Part shown: positions 1 to 6,206 of the stretch, piece by piece
How the letters are laid out: the number at the start of each line of letters is the position of its first letter
How positions within the stretch are numbered: position 1 is the first letter of the stretch
Source: Oscillospiraceae bacterium
Lineage (GTDB): Bacteria > Bacillota > Clostridia > Oscillospirales > Acutalibacteraceae
Length of the DNA: 6,293 nucleotides
Assembly: GCA_029012165.1 (NCBI GenBank)
Contig: JAQXLO010000106.1
Coordinates: 1-6,293 of the forward strand
Reading direction: 5' to 3'
Program-made: the position numbers and the translations under genes
The notes under the pieces: generated by a model
Told to the model about the DNA's origin: nothing
What the model saw: only the letters and a program-made list of their open reading frames with translations
Database searches by the model: none

Positions 1-647
1 CGATGGACAAGCCCGCGCTGGCTGAGCTGCTGCGCACCCTCGTGCGCAAGCTCGACTCCCCCGACCAGTTCGTCTACTGGCAGGTCACCCGGGGCACCGC
101 GCCCCGCAACCACGCCTTCCCGGACGTGCCCGCCAACCTCTGGGTTTTCTCCCGGCCGTCCCACATCGGCGACATGGAGCACGAGCGCCTCAAGCTGATC
201 ACGACCGAGGATACCCGTTTCCTGCACTGCAACATCAAGACCCTCAACCTGATTCCCAGCGTCATTGCCACACAGGAAGCGACGGAAATGGGCTGTCAGG
301 AAACCATCTTCCACAGAGGCGAACGGGTGACCGAGTGCGCCCACAGCAACGTTTCCATTCTCCAGAACGGCGTGTTCAAGACGGCGCCCACCGACCACCT
401 CATCCTCCCCGGCATCGCCAGAGCGCACCTGATCAAGGCGTGCAAAAAGCTGGGCATCGCCGTGGACGAGACCGAATACACCATGGAGGAGCTGAGAAAT
501 GCGGACGAGATCATCGTCTCCTCCTCCGGCTCTCTCTGCCTTGCCTGCGAGGAGCTGGACGGCAAGCCCTGCGGCGGCAAAGCGCCCGAGCTTCTCAAGG
601 CGATCCAAGACGAAGTCCTTCGTGAATTTATGGAAGCGACGAACTGA
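1..647 (+). CDS. dat: D-amino-acid aminotransferase (D-alanine transaminase), 5'-truncated by window edge
   Basis: This is a PLP-dependent fold-type IV aminotransferase that interconverts D-alanine + 2-oxoglutarate with pyruvate + D-glutamate in the cytosol. The open frame runs in from the window edge. The first ATG, at 3, is internal: compared from memory with the ~283-residue Bacillus D-amino-acid transaminase, about 65 N-terminal residues are missing. Counting from that Met, the segment QVTRGTAPRNH (27-37) carries Arg35 and His37, which match the family's substrate-carboxylate trap (Arg98/His100 in the Bacillus enzyme) and favour D-substrate specificity. Lys79 in NIKTLNL is the PLP Schiff-base lysine. 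VTECAHSN replaces the usual VTEGSSSN, and LPGIAR follows in its normal place. The gene ends in tandem in-frame stops (TGA TAA, 645-650). The next gene starts 15 nt later, so they share an operon. A related class IV transaminase is possible, but the R-x-H pair argues for D-amino acids. Confidence 0.9.
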   Translation, partial: MDKPALAELLRTLVRKLDSPDQFVYWQVTRGTAPRNHAFPDVPANLWVFSRPSHIGDMEHERLKLITTEDTRFLHCNIKTLNLIPSVIATQEATEMGCQETIFHRGERVTECAHSNVSILQNGVFKTAPTDHLILPGIARAHLIKACKKLGIAVDETEYTMEELRNADEIIVSSSGSLCLACEELDGKPCGGKAPELLKAIQDEVLREFMEATN

Positions 648-648
648 T

Positions 649-656
649 AAGAGGTG
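649..656 (+). promoter_or_regulatory. Ribosome binding site that sets the DUF4392 start
   Basis: AAGAGGTG lies 6 nt before the ATG at 663. An in-frame GTG at 654 falls inside this Shine-Dalgarno sequence and would have no site of its own, so ATG 663 is preferred. Confidence 0.75.
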
Positions 657-662
657 CTTGTT

Positions 663-1730
663 ATGACACAGCAGGAATTAACCATTCTCAATCTCGGACA
701 GAGTCTGGACGATATTGCCAACCTTGACCCCAGAGGCTACGGCGTTTGCAAGATCCTCTACAAGGCGTCCAGAGAATATACAGGTATGCCGCTTTGCATG
801 AATGCGGCACAGAAGCTCGTCGGCACGGTGGGCGAAGGGGACATTGTCTATATCATGACCGGCTTCGTTCTGCGTCCCTTTAAGCACGCCGAAACCGATG
901 GCATCATCTCCTCCATGCTCCTTGCCCGTGCGCTGGTCAAGGCGTTCGGCGCCAAGCCCGTGGTGATCTGCCCCGAGGAAAACCGCAAGGCGGTGGAGCA
1001 GATGGCGGCGTGTGTGGGTCTGCATTTGCAGCAGGATTTCGATGACCTGCGCAATATCCCCGTGTCCATGGGCATGGTCGTTTTCACCAAGGACGCCGAC
1101 AAGGCTGCTGCACAGGCGCAGGAAATCGTCTCGGCGCTCCCGCCCAAGGCCGTGGTGAGCATCGAGTGCCCCGGCGCCAACGCAGAGGGCAAATACCACA
1201 ACGCCATCGGTCTGGACGTGACGCCTCTCGAAGCGAAGCAGGACGCTCTGTTCGACAAGATCAAGGAAATGGGCGTGCTCAACATCGCCATCGGCGACCT
1301 GGGCAACGAGATGGGCATGGGCACCATCGCCGAGCACTTGGCGCAGTATATCCCCTACGCCGGCAAGGGCAGGTGCAGCTGCGGCTGCGGCGGCGGACTT
1401 GCCGTGCGCACCAAGACCGACAACATCATCACCGCCACCGTCTCCGATTGGGGCTGCTATGCAATGATCGCTTCCATCGCATTCCTGTGCGAAAACATCG
1501 ACATCATGCACACGCCCGAGCTGGAAAAACGTGTGTGCATCACGGCGTGTGAAAACGGCATGATCGATATGTACGGCTGGCTGATTCCCGCCATCGACGG
1601 CTTCGGTCTGGAGATCAATATGCCCATCGTACAGCTGATGCGTGAAATGGTCGTGCAGGCGCTGTCCCTCAAGACCACCTGCAAAACATGGTTTGAAAAA
1701 GTGGACGAACTGAAATTTTTCGGTGAATAA
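663..1730 (+). CDS. DUF4392 protein, homologous to the C-terminal half of D-glutamate cyclase (DGLUCY)
   Basis: This 355-residue soluble protein has no visible signal peptide or membrane segment. It belongs to the D-glutamate cyclase-like C-terminal family (DUF4392), which in animals is fused behind a DUF1445 domain in the mitochondrial D-glutamate cyclase (D-glutamate to 5-oxo-D-proline + water). Hallmarks seen are GDIVYIMTGF near 59-68, IECPGANAEGKYHN (167-180), the glycine-rich IGDLGNEMGMG (210-220), and TVSDWGCYA around 259-267, which matches VSNWGGYA as I remember it from the mammalian protein. Between the last two lies a cysteine cluster, C238-S-C240-G-C242, absent from the animal version as I recall it. 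ATG 663 is chosen over GTG 654 because of the Shine-Dalgarno site. One base separates its stop from pxpB, and the DUF1445 partner lies three genes on. Its own catalytic role is not established; it may act in a complex with the DUF1445 protein. Confidence 0.85.
   Translation: MTQQELTILNLGQSLDDIANLDPRGYGVCKILYKASREYTGMPLCMNAAQKLVGTVGEGDIVYIMTGFVLRPFKHAETDGIISSMLLARALVKAFGAKPVVICPEENRKAVEQMAACVGLHLQQDFDDLRNIPVSMGMVVFTKDADKAAAQAQEIVSALPPKAVVSIECPGANAEGKYHNAIGLDVTPLEAKQDALFDKIKEMGVLNIAIGDLGNEMGMGTIAEHLAQYIPYAGKGRCSCGCGGGLAVRTKTDNIITATVSDWGCYAMIASIAFLCENIDIMHTPELEKRVCITACENGMIDMYGWLIPAIDGFGLEINMPIVQLMREMVVQALSLKTTCKTWFEKVDELKFFGE
1722..1726 (+). promoter_or_regulatory. Ribosome binding site that sets the pxpB start
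   Basis: GGTGA sits inside the last codons of the DUF4392 gene, 5 nt before ATG 1732. An in-frame GTG at 1723 is part of this site and is less likely to be the start. Because the site is embedded in the upstream gene, translation of the two genes is probably coupled. Confidence 0.6.
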
Positions 1731-1731
1731 T

Positions 1732-2466
1732 ATGGATGCGCTGCAATTTCTGCCCTGCGGTGATTCGGCTGTCACCGTGCAGTTTTCTCAACAGATGCAC
1801 GAGAGCGTCAACCGGCGCATTCGTTTTTTGGCAACGGAACTGGAAAAAGGAAAGGTCAAGGGCGTGCGGGAGTGCGTCCCGACCTTTTGTTCCGCCACGG
1901 TCTATTTTGACCCCTGCAAAACCACTGTGGAAAAGCTTCAAAAGGCAATCGAGCGCATTCTGTCCCACGACACCCAGACCGCCGATTTTCAAAAGCGGGT
2001 CTTTCTGATCCCCGTGTGCTACGAGGACGAATTTGCTCCCGACCTTGCCGATGTGTGCCGTCTGAACGATTTGACGAGAGAAGAAGTGATCTCGATTCAT
2101 ACAGGCACGGACTACCTGATCTATATGCTCGGCTTTTTGCCGGGCTTCCCCTATTTGGGCGGCATGGATCCCCGTATCGAAACGCCCCGCCTCGAATCGC
2201 CCCGCACCAGCATCCCGGCAGGCGCCGTGGGCATCGGCGGCAAGCAGACGGGCATCTACCCCTTAGCTTCCCCCGGCGGCTGGCGGCTGATCGGACGCAC
2301 ACCCATCAAGCCCTACGACGCCGCACGGCAGGAGCCGATCCTGTACAAAGCCGGCGACTACATCCGCTTCTGCCCCATTTCCAAGGACGAGTACAACGCC
2401 ATCCTTGCGCAGGTGCAGGCCGGAACATACACGGTGGAGATTCGGGAGGAAACGGTATGCGAATGA
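1732..2466 (+). CDS. pxpB: 5-oxoprolinase subunit PxpB (KipI family)
   Basis: This 244-residue protein is one subunit of the prokaryotic ATP-dependent 5-oxoprolinase PxpABC, which opens 5-oxoproline to glutamate. In Bacillus subtilis the homologue KipI was first described as an inhibitor of the sporulation kinase KinA. The family's order of motifs is complete: LPCGDSA at 7-13, GFLPGFPYLGG at 134-144, PAGAVGIGGKQTGIYP at 162-177, then SPGGW (180-184) followed by LIGRTP. The length is normal for the family and nothing looks broken. The stop lies 10 nt inside pxpC, so the two are translationally coupled, as expected for subunits that work together (and which are sometimes fused in other bacteria). 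The adjacent pxpC and the nearby pxpA make the 5-oxoprolinase reading far more likely than a stand-alone kinase inhibitor. Confidence 0.95.
   Translation: MDALQFLPCGDSAVTVQFSQQMHESVNRRIRFLATELEKGKVKGVRECVPTFCSATVYFDPCKTTVEKLQKAIERILSHDTQTADFQKRVFLIPVCYEDEFAPDLADVCRLNDLTREEVISIHTGTDYLIYMLGFLPGFPYLGGMDPRIETPRLESPRTSIPAGAVGIGGKQTGIYPLASPGGWRLIGRTPIKPYDAARQEPILYKAGDYIRFCPISKDEYNAILAQVQAGTYTVEIREETVCE
2444..2450 (+). promoter_or_regulatory. Ribosome binding site that sets the pxpC start
   Basis: GGGAGGA, inside the 3' end of pxpB, lies 6 nt before ATG 2457. A second in-frame ATG at 2463 would sit 12 nt away, so 2457 is preferred and gives the 10-nt overlap with pxpB. Confidence 0.75.
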
Positions 2467-3404
2467 ACATTCTTTCGGCAGGTCCTCTCACCACCATTCA
2501 GGATGAGGGACGCTTCGGTCACATGGCGTCCGGATTCTCGCCCAACGGCGCCATGGATTTGCGCTCTTTACGCATCGCCAACATCCTTGCGGGGAATGTG
2601 CCCGGTGACGCCGCTTTGGAGATGACGATGATGGGTGTCACCGCATCCTTCGACTGCGACACCGTCCTTGCCCTCACCGGCGCCGATATGTCTCCCCTGC
2701 TGGACGGCGAGGAGATCCCCATGTACCGTGCCATTCCCGTGTCCGCAGGCAGTGTATTGCAGCTGGGCATGGCAAAAAGCGGAATGCGGGGCTATTTGGC
2801 GGTATCAGGCGGCTTCGACATCCCCTATGTGATGGGCAGCTTTTCCACCAATCTTAAGGTCGGTCTGGGCGGCTTTGCGGGCAGGAAGCTGCAAAACGGC
2901 GACGAAATTCCCCTGCGCACCGCCATGAACCCGATTTTCATCGGCAAACGTGTCACCGTGAATCCGGACACCTATCCGTCCGAGATCACCCTGCGTGTGG
3001 TTCCGGGACCGCAGGACGACTATTTCACCGAGGACGGAAAACGCACTTTCCTCAGCACGGCCTACACGGTCACGGACAAGTCCGACCGCATGGGTGTGCG
3101 TCTGGACGGCAGCAGGATCGAGAGCAAAAACGGGGTGGATATCCTGTCCGACGGTGTAGCCACGGGTTCCGTACAGATTCCCGCTTCCGGCACACCGATC
3201 ATCATGATGGCCGACCGCCAAACCACCGGCGGCTACGCCAAAATCGCCACGGTGATCTCCGCCGATCTGCCGCAGATCGCCCAGGCAAAACCCGGAACCA
3301 AGGTTCGCTTTGCCGCTGTGACCCAGCAGGAAGCGGCCAAAATCTACAAAAAAGATGTACAGCGCATGAAAATGCTGGAATATCAAATGTTAATGGAAAG
3401 GTAA
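2457..3404 (+). CDS. pxpC: 5-oxoprolinase subunit PxpC (KipA / biotin-dependent carboxyltransferase-like family)
   Basis: This 315-residue protein is the second catalytic partner of the 5-oxoprolinase PxpABC. The family resembles part of urea amidolyase/allophanate hydrolase and is often automatically annotated as a biotin-dependent carboxyltransferase; no biotin carrier or carboxylase gene is present in this window. Visible signatures are SAGPLTTIQDEGR at 7-19, GAMD at 31-34, AVSGGFD at 115-121 followed by GSFSTNLKVGLGGFAGR, VPGPQ around 182-186 with SDRMGVRL after it, and DRQTTGGY at 253-260 with a following VISADL. A charged tail (AAKIYKKDVQRMKMLEYQ) ends the protein. Length and motif order are normal for the family. 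The open frame extends upstream within pxpB, but the Shine-Dalgarno site and the start of homology place the initiation codon at 2457. Confidence 0.95.
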   Translation: MRMNILSAGPLTTIQDEGRFGHMASGFSPNGAMDLRSLRIANILAGNVPGDAALEMTMMGVTASFDCDTVLALTGADMSPLLDGEEIPMYRAIPVSAGSVLQLGMAKSGMRGYLAVSGGFDIPYVMGSFSTNLKVGLGGFAGRKLQNGDEIPLRTAMNPIFIGKRVTVNPDTYPSEITLRVVPGPQDDYFTEDGKRTFLSTAYTVTDKSDRMGVRLDGSRIESKNGVDILSDGVATGSVQIPASGTPIIMMADRQTTGGYAKIATVISADLPQIAQAKPGTKVRFAAVTQQEAAKIYKKDVQRMKMLEYQMLMER

Positions 3405-3405
3405 C

Positions 3406-3413
3406 GGCGGTGA
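3406..3413 (+). promoter_or_regulatory. Ribosome binding site that sets the DUF1445 start
   Basis: GGCGGTGA lies 5 nt before ATG 3419, the same GGTGA-N5-ATG arrangement as at pxpB. A GTG at 3410, inside this site, is an alternative start three codons earlier, with GGAAAGG (3395-3401) as its possible site. Confidence 0.55.
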
Positions 3414-3418
3414 ACACG

Positions 3419-4204
3419 ATGGATTATTCCGAAATGAAGCCCTGCGAAGTCAGAGAACTGATCCGACAGGGCAAGATCACCCACCAGACAAGCGGTATGT
3501 GCAACGGCTTTGCACAGGGCAATCTGCTGATCCTGCCCAAGGCGCAGGCGTATGACTTCCTGCTCTTTACCCAGCGCAACCCCAAACCCTGCCCCATTTT
3601 GGAAGTGGGCGATGTGGGCAGCCGTCTGGTGAAAAGAATGGCGGACAACGCCGACATTGCCACCGACATTCCCAAGTACCGCATTTGGAAATACGGCGAG
3701 CTTGTGGACGAGGTGACGGACATTTCCTCCCTCTGGCAGGACGATTTCGTCTACTTCCTGATCGGCTGTTCCTTCTCCTTTGAAAGCGAACTGCTGGCGG
3801 CAGATGTACCGGTGCGTCACATTGAAGAGGGCAAAAACGTGCCCATGTACATGACCAACATCGAAACCCAGCCTGCGGGCATCTTCCACGGCAAGACCGT
3901 GGTCAGTATGCGCCCCATGAAGCCGGAATATGTCATCAAGGCGATCTCCGTGACCGCCTCCATGCCCCGTGTCCACGGTGCCCCGATTCATATCGGCGAC
4001 CCTGCCGCCATCGGCATTGCGGACATCCACAAGCCCGATTTCGGAGACAGCGTCACCATCCATGAGGGGGAAATTCCCGTGTTCTGGTGCTGCGGCGTCA
4101 CGCCCCAGTCTGCCGTCATGAGCGCAAAACCGCCCCTGGCCATTTCCCATGCCCCGGGACATATGTTTATTACCGATGTCAAAAATACCTTGCTGAAGGA
4201 CTGA
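3419..4204 (+). CDS. Putative hydro-lyase, DUF1445/YcsI family (N-terminal half of D-glutamate cyclase)
   Basis: This 261-residue cytosolic protein belongs to the DUF1445 family, which forms the N-terminal half of mammalian D-glutamate cyclase and includes B. subtilis YcsI from the ycsF-kip cluster. Expected reaction: reversible loss of water from D-glutamate to give 5-oxo-D-proline. Family motifs are seen in order: GFAQGNLLILP (30-40), DFLLFTQRNPKPCPILEVG (46-64), GCSFSFE (116-122), GKNVPMYMTN (138-147), HGAPIHIGDPAAIGI, CCGVTPQ (224-230) and a terminal HAPGHMFITD. The length is complete. ATG 3419 is preferred to GTG 3410 on Shine-Dalgarno spacing, but this is not certain. It lies between pxpC and pxpA, 14 nt and 5 nt from them. 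With the DUF4392 gene at 663-1730 it supplies both halves of the animal cyclase as separate proteins. The family match is strong; the exact substrate here is inferred. Confidence 0.9.
   Translation: MDYSEMKPCEVRELIRQGKITHQTSGMCNGFAQGNLLILPKAQAYDFLLFTQRNPKPCPILEVGDVGSRLVKRMADNADIATDIPKYRIWKYGELVDEVTDISSLWQDDFVYFLIGCSFSFESELLAADVPVRHIEEGKNVPMYMTNIETQPAGIFHGKTVVSMRPMKPEYVIKAISVTASMPRVHGAPIHIGDPAAIGIADIHKPDFGDSVTIHEGEIPVFWCCGVTPQSAVMSAKPPLAISHAPGHMFITDVKNTLLKD
4195..4200 (+). promoter_or_regulatory. Ribosome binding site of pxpA
   Basis: GAAGGA, in the last codons of the DUF1445 gene, lies 9 nt before ATG 4210. It supports this start over any upstream extension of the open frame. Confidence 0.6.
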
Positions 4205-4209
4205 TTGCT

Positions 4210-4989
4210 ATGTACTGTGTTGACCTGAACAGCGATTTGGGCGAGAGCTTCGGCGCCTATACCATTGGTATGGACAGCGAAGTGATCCCGCTGATCTCCT
4301 CCGCCAACGTGGCCTGCGGCTTCCATGCAGGGGATCCCACCGTCATGGGCAAAACCGTTGCCCTGTGCAAAGAAAACGGCGTTGCCGTCGGCGCACATCC
4401 GGGCTATCCCGATCTGCAGGGCTTTGGCCGCAGAAACATGAACGTCTCGCCCTCGGACGCCAAGGCGCTGATGACCTATCAGGTGGGTGCGCTGGACGCT
4501 TTTTGCAAGGCAAACGGCGTTTCCATGCAGCACGTCAAGCCCCATGGCGCCCTATACAATATGGCAGGCAAGGATGAAAAACTTGCCCGTGCCGTCTGCG
4601 AGGGCATTTACGAGTATGACCCGACCCTGATTCTGCTGGGTCTGTCCGGCAGCTGTATGCTCAAGGCCGCCGCCGAAATCGGTCTGCCCTATGCGGCGGA
4701 GGTGTTCGCCGACAGAGCCTATGAGGATGACGGTTCTTTGGTTGCCCGCACAAAGCCGGGCGCCATGATCACCGACGAGGACGAGGCTGTGGAACGGGTG
4801 ATCATGATGATCAAGGAGCACAAGGTCAAGACCATCAGCGGAAAGGTTATCGAGCTGTGCCCCCACTCCGTGTGCGTACACGGCGACAGCCCCAAGGCGC
4901 TGGCGTTTGTCAGCAAGATCCGTGCGGCACTGCTGCACGAGGGCATTGCCGTAAAAAATATCACAGAAGTTGTGAAAGAGATGAACTGA
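4210..4989 (+). CDS. pxpA: 5-oxoprolinase subunit PxpA (LamB/YcsF family)
   Basis: This 259-residue protein is the third 5-oxoprolinase subunit. Its fold family (LamB/YcsF, a TIM-barrel-like group related to polysaccharide deacetylases) is thought to handle the 5-oxoproline ring together with PxpB and PxpC. The conserved blocks are intact: DLNSDLGESFG at 5-15, SANVACGFHAGDP at 31-43, GAHPGYPD at 61-68 followed by GFGRR, VKPHGALYN at 109-117, AEVFADRAYEDDGSLVAR, and CVHGDSP at 222-228. The many conserved Asp and His residues fit a metal-assisted hydrolytic site. The start at 4210 coincides exactly with the family N-terminus (MxxxDLNxDLGE). The open frame continues upstream in the DUF1445 gene, but that stretch is an out-of-frame shadow. 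One base separates its stop from alr. LamB here is the Aspergillus lactam-utilisation protein, not the maltoporin. Confidence 0.95.
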   Translation: MYCVDLNSDLGESFGAYTIGMDSEVIPLISSANVACGFHAGDPTVMGKTVALCKENGVAVGAHPGYPDLQGFGRRNMNVSPSDAKALMTYQVGALDAFCKANGVSMQHVKPHGALYNMAGKDEKLARAVCEGIYEYDPTLILLGLSGSCMLKAAAEIGLPYAAEVFADRAYEDDGSLVARTKPGAMITDEDEAVERVIMMIKEHKVKTISGKVIELCPHSVCVHGDSPKALAFVSKIRAALLHEGIAVKNITEVVKEMN

Positions 4990-4990
4990 C

Positions 4991-6154
4991 ATGACACAGG
5001 AACATATCAACCCCCTTTATTGCAGAACTTTCGCAAAGGTGGATCTGGACGCCATCGTACACAATTTTGACGCTCTGAAAGCCCGTGTACAGCCGGGTGT
5101 CAAGGTCTGTTCCGTTGTCAAGGCGGACGGCTACGGGCACGGCAGTGTTCCCGTTGCCAAAGTACTGGAAAGCAAAACCGACTTCTTCGCCGTTGCTGCG
5201 CTGGAGGAAGGCATTGTCCTGCGGGAGGCCGGCATCCAAAAGCCTATTTTGGTGCTTTCCTACACCAGCGAAAAGCTGTACAGCCACCTCATGCGCTATG
5301 ATATCACACCCACGGTCTATAACTACGACGAAGCCCGTGCCCTATCCGACACGGCTGTTGCTTTGGGCACCGTCAAAAAAATTCATGTCGCCGTGGATAC
5401 GGGCATGAGCCGCATCGGCTTCCAGGTCAGCGAAGAAAGCGCCGACACCGTGCGGCAGATCTCCCTGCTCCCCGGCATCGAGATCGAAGGACTGTTCAGC
5501 CACTACGCCAAGGCGGACTATGCCGACAAGACCACCGCCGACAACCAGACCGCCCTGTTCGACCGCTTCATCGCCCTGCTGGAGGAACGAGCGGTCTCTA
5601 TCCCCATCAAGCATATCTGCAACAGCGCCGGCATTATCGAACTTGACAAGCAGTACGATATGGTGCGCATGGGCATTTCCCTGTACGGGATGTACCCCTC
5701 GGATGAGGTGGATAAAACAAGGGTCGCTTTGACGCCTGCCATGGAGGTCATCAGCCATGTGATCCACGTCAAAACCGTGGCACCCGGTACGGGAATCGGC
5801 TACGGTCATGTGTATATCGCTCCCTGCGAAAGAAGGATCGCCACCATCTCCATTGGCTATGCCGACGGCTACAACCGCTGTCTGACGAACAAGGGCTGGG
5901 TCATCATCCACGGACAGAAAGCACCCATCACCGGCAAGGTATGCATGGATCAGATCATGGTGGATGTGACGGATATCCCGGATGTGCAGGTCGGCGATCA
6001 CGCCGTAGTTCTGGGCAAAATGGGGAACGAATGCATCTCTGCGGAAACGCTGGGCGACCTGTGCCACAGCTTCGACTATGAGGTCGTGTGCACCTTCCTG
6101 CCGAGAGTGAAACGCATCTACTTTTGCAACGGCGCACCGATTGAAACAATATAA
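4991..6154 (+). CDS. alr: Alanine racemase, PLP-dependent
   Basis: This 387-residue fold-type III enzyme interconverts L- and D-alanine in the cytosol, for peptidoglycan or, in this operon, for D-alanine exchange with Dat. Lys44 in VVKADGYGHG is the PLP-binding base. The second catalytic base is Tyr271 in GIGYGHVY (usually VSYG). VDTGMSR (135-141) places Arg141 at Geobacillus Arg136. Arg226 in VRMGISLYG probably corresponds to the Arg that contacts the pyridine nitrogen. The C-terminal barrel carries IGYADGYNR and GKVCMDQIMVDV. At the position of the carbamylated lysine of the Geobacillus enzyme (Lys129) there is Ala134. Length is normal. ATG 4991 lies one base after pxpA, with a modest purine-rich site (GAAAGAG, 4974-4980) 10 nt upstream. 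It is the last gene before the terminator. A broader or different amino-acid specificity cannot be excluded. Confidence 0.93.
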   Translation: MTQEHINPLYCRTFAKVDLDAIVHNFDALKARVQPGVKVCSVVKADGYGHGSVPVAKVLESKTDFFAVAALEEGIVLREAGIQKPILVLSYTSEKLYSHLMRYDITPTVYNYDEARALSDTAVALGTVKKIHVAVDTGMSRIGFQVSEESADTVRQISLLPGIEIEGLFSHYAKADYADKTTADNQTALFDRFIALLEERAVSIPIKHICNSAGIIELDKQYDMVRMGISLYGMYPSDEVDKTRVALTPAMEVISHVIHVKTVAPGTGIGYGHVYIAPCERRIATISIGYADGYNRCLTNKGWVIIHGQKAPITGKVCMDQIMVDVTDIPDVQVGDHAVVLGKMGNECISAETLGDLCHSFDYEVVCTFLPRVKRIYFCNGAPIETI

Positions 6155-6169
6155 AATGCAAACCAAAAG

Positions 6170-6206
6170 AGCCGAGATTCATCGACAAGGTGAGTCTCGG
6201 CTTTTT
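6170..6206 (+). terminator. Rho-independent terminator of the operon
   Basis: AGCCGAGATTCATC (6170-6183) pairs with GGTGAGTCTCGGCT (6189-6202) in a 14-bp stem that includes two G-T wobbles, around a GACAA loop (6184-6188). A run of five T (6202-6206) follows. It starts 15 nt after the alr stop. An AAAA run at 6165-6168 on the other side gives a short U-tract on the opposite strand, so weak bidirectional action is possible. Confidence 0.92.

Noticed and set aside
678..1775. Long minus-strand open frame (365 codons) opposite the DUF4392 gene
   Set aside because: It is a shadow of a GC-rich gene: low-complexity runs of Ala, Gly, Asp and His, no recognisable domain, and the opposite strand carries a clear family match across the same span.
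2016..2456. Upstream extension of the pxpC reading frame inside pxpB
   Set aside because: The translation is Arg/His/Pro-rich out-of-frame sequence without family similarity, while the Shine-Dalgarno site and homology both begin at 2457.
2457..3404. Reading PxpC as a biotin-dependent carboxyltransferase subunit
   Set aside because: No biotin carrier or carboxylase gene is nearby, and direct linkage to pxpB and pxpA fits the 5-oxoprolinase complex.
3383..4162. Minus-strand open frame (259 codons) opposite the DUF1445 gene
   Set aside because: Its composition (rich in Gly, His, Asp, Val) is that of an antisense shadow, no motif is recognisable, and the plus strand has intact DUF1445 motifs throughout.
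4087..4209. Upstream extension of the pxpA reading frame inside the DUF1445 gene
   Set aside because: The family N-terminus begins exactly at ATG 4210, and the upstream stretch overlaps conserved DUF1445 C-terminal codons in another frame.
5342..6166. Minus-strand open frame (274 codons) opposite alr
   Set aside because: It is antisense to conserved racemase motifs, has shadow-like composition, and would start inside the terminator region without a ribosome site.
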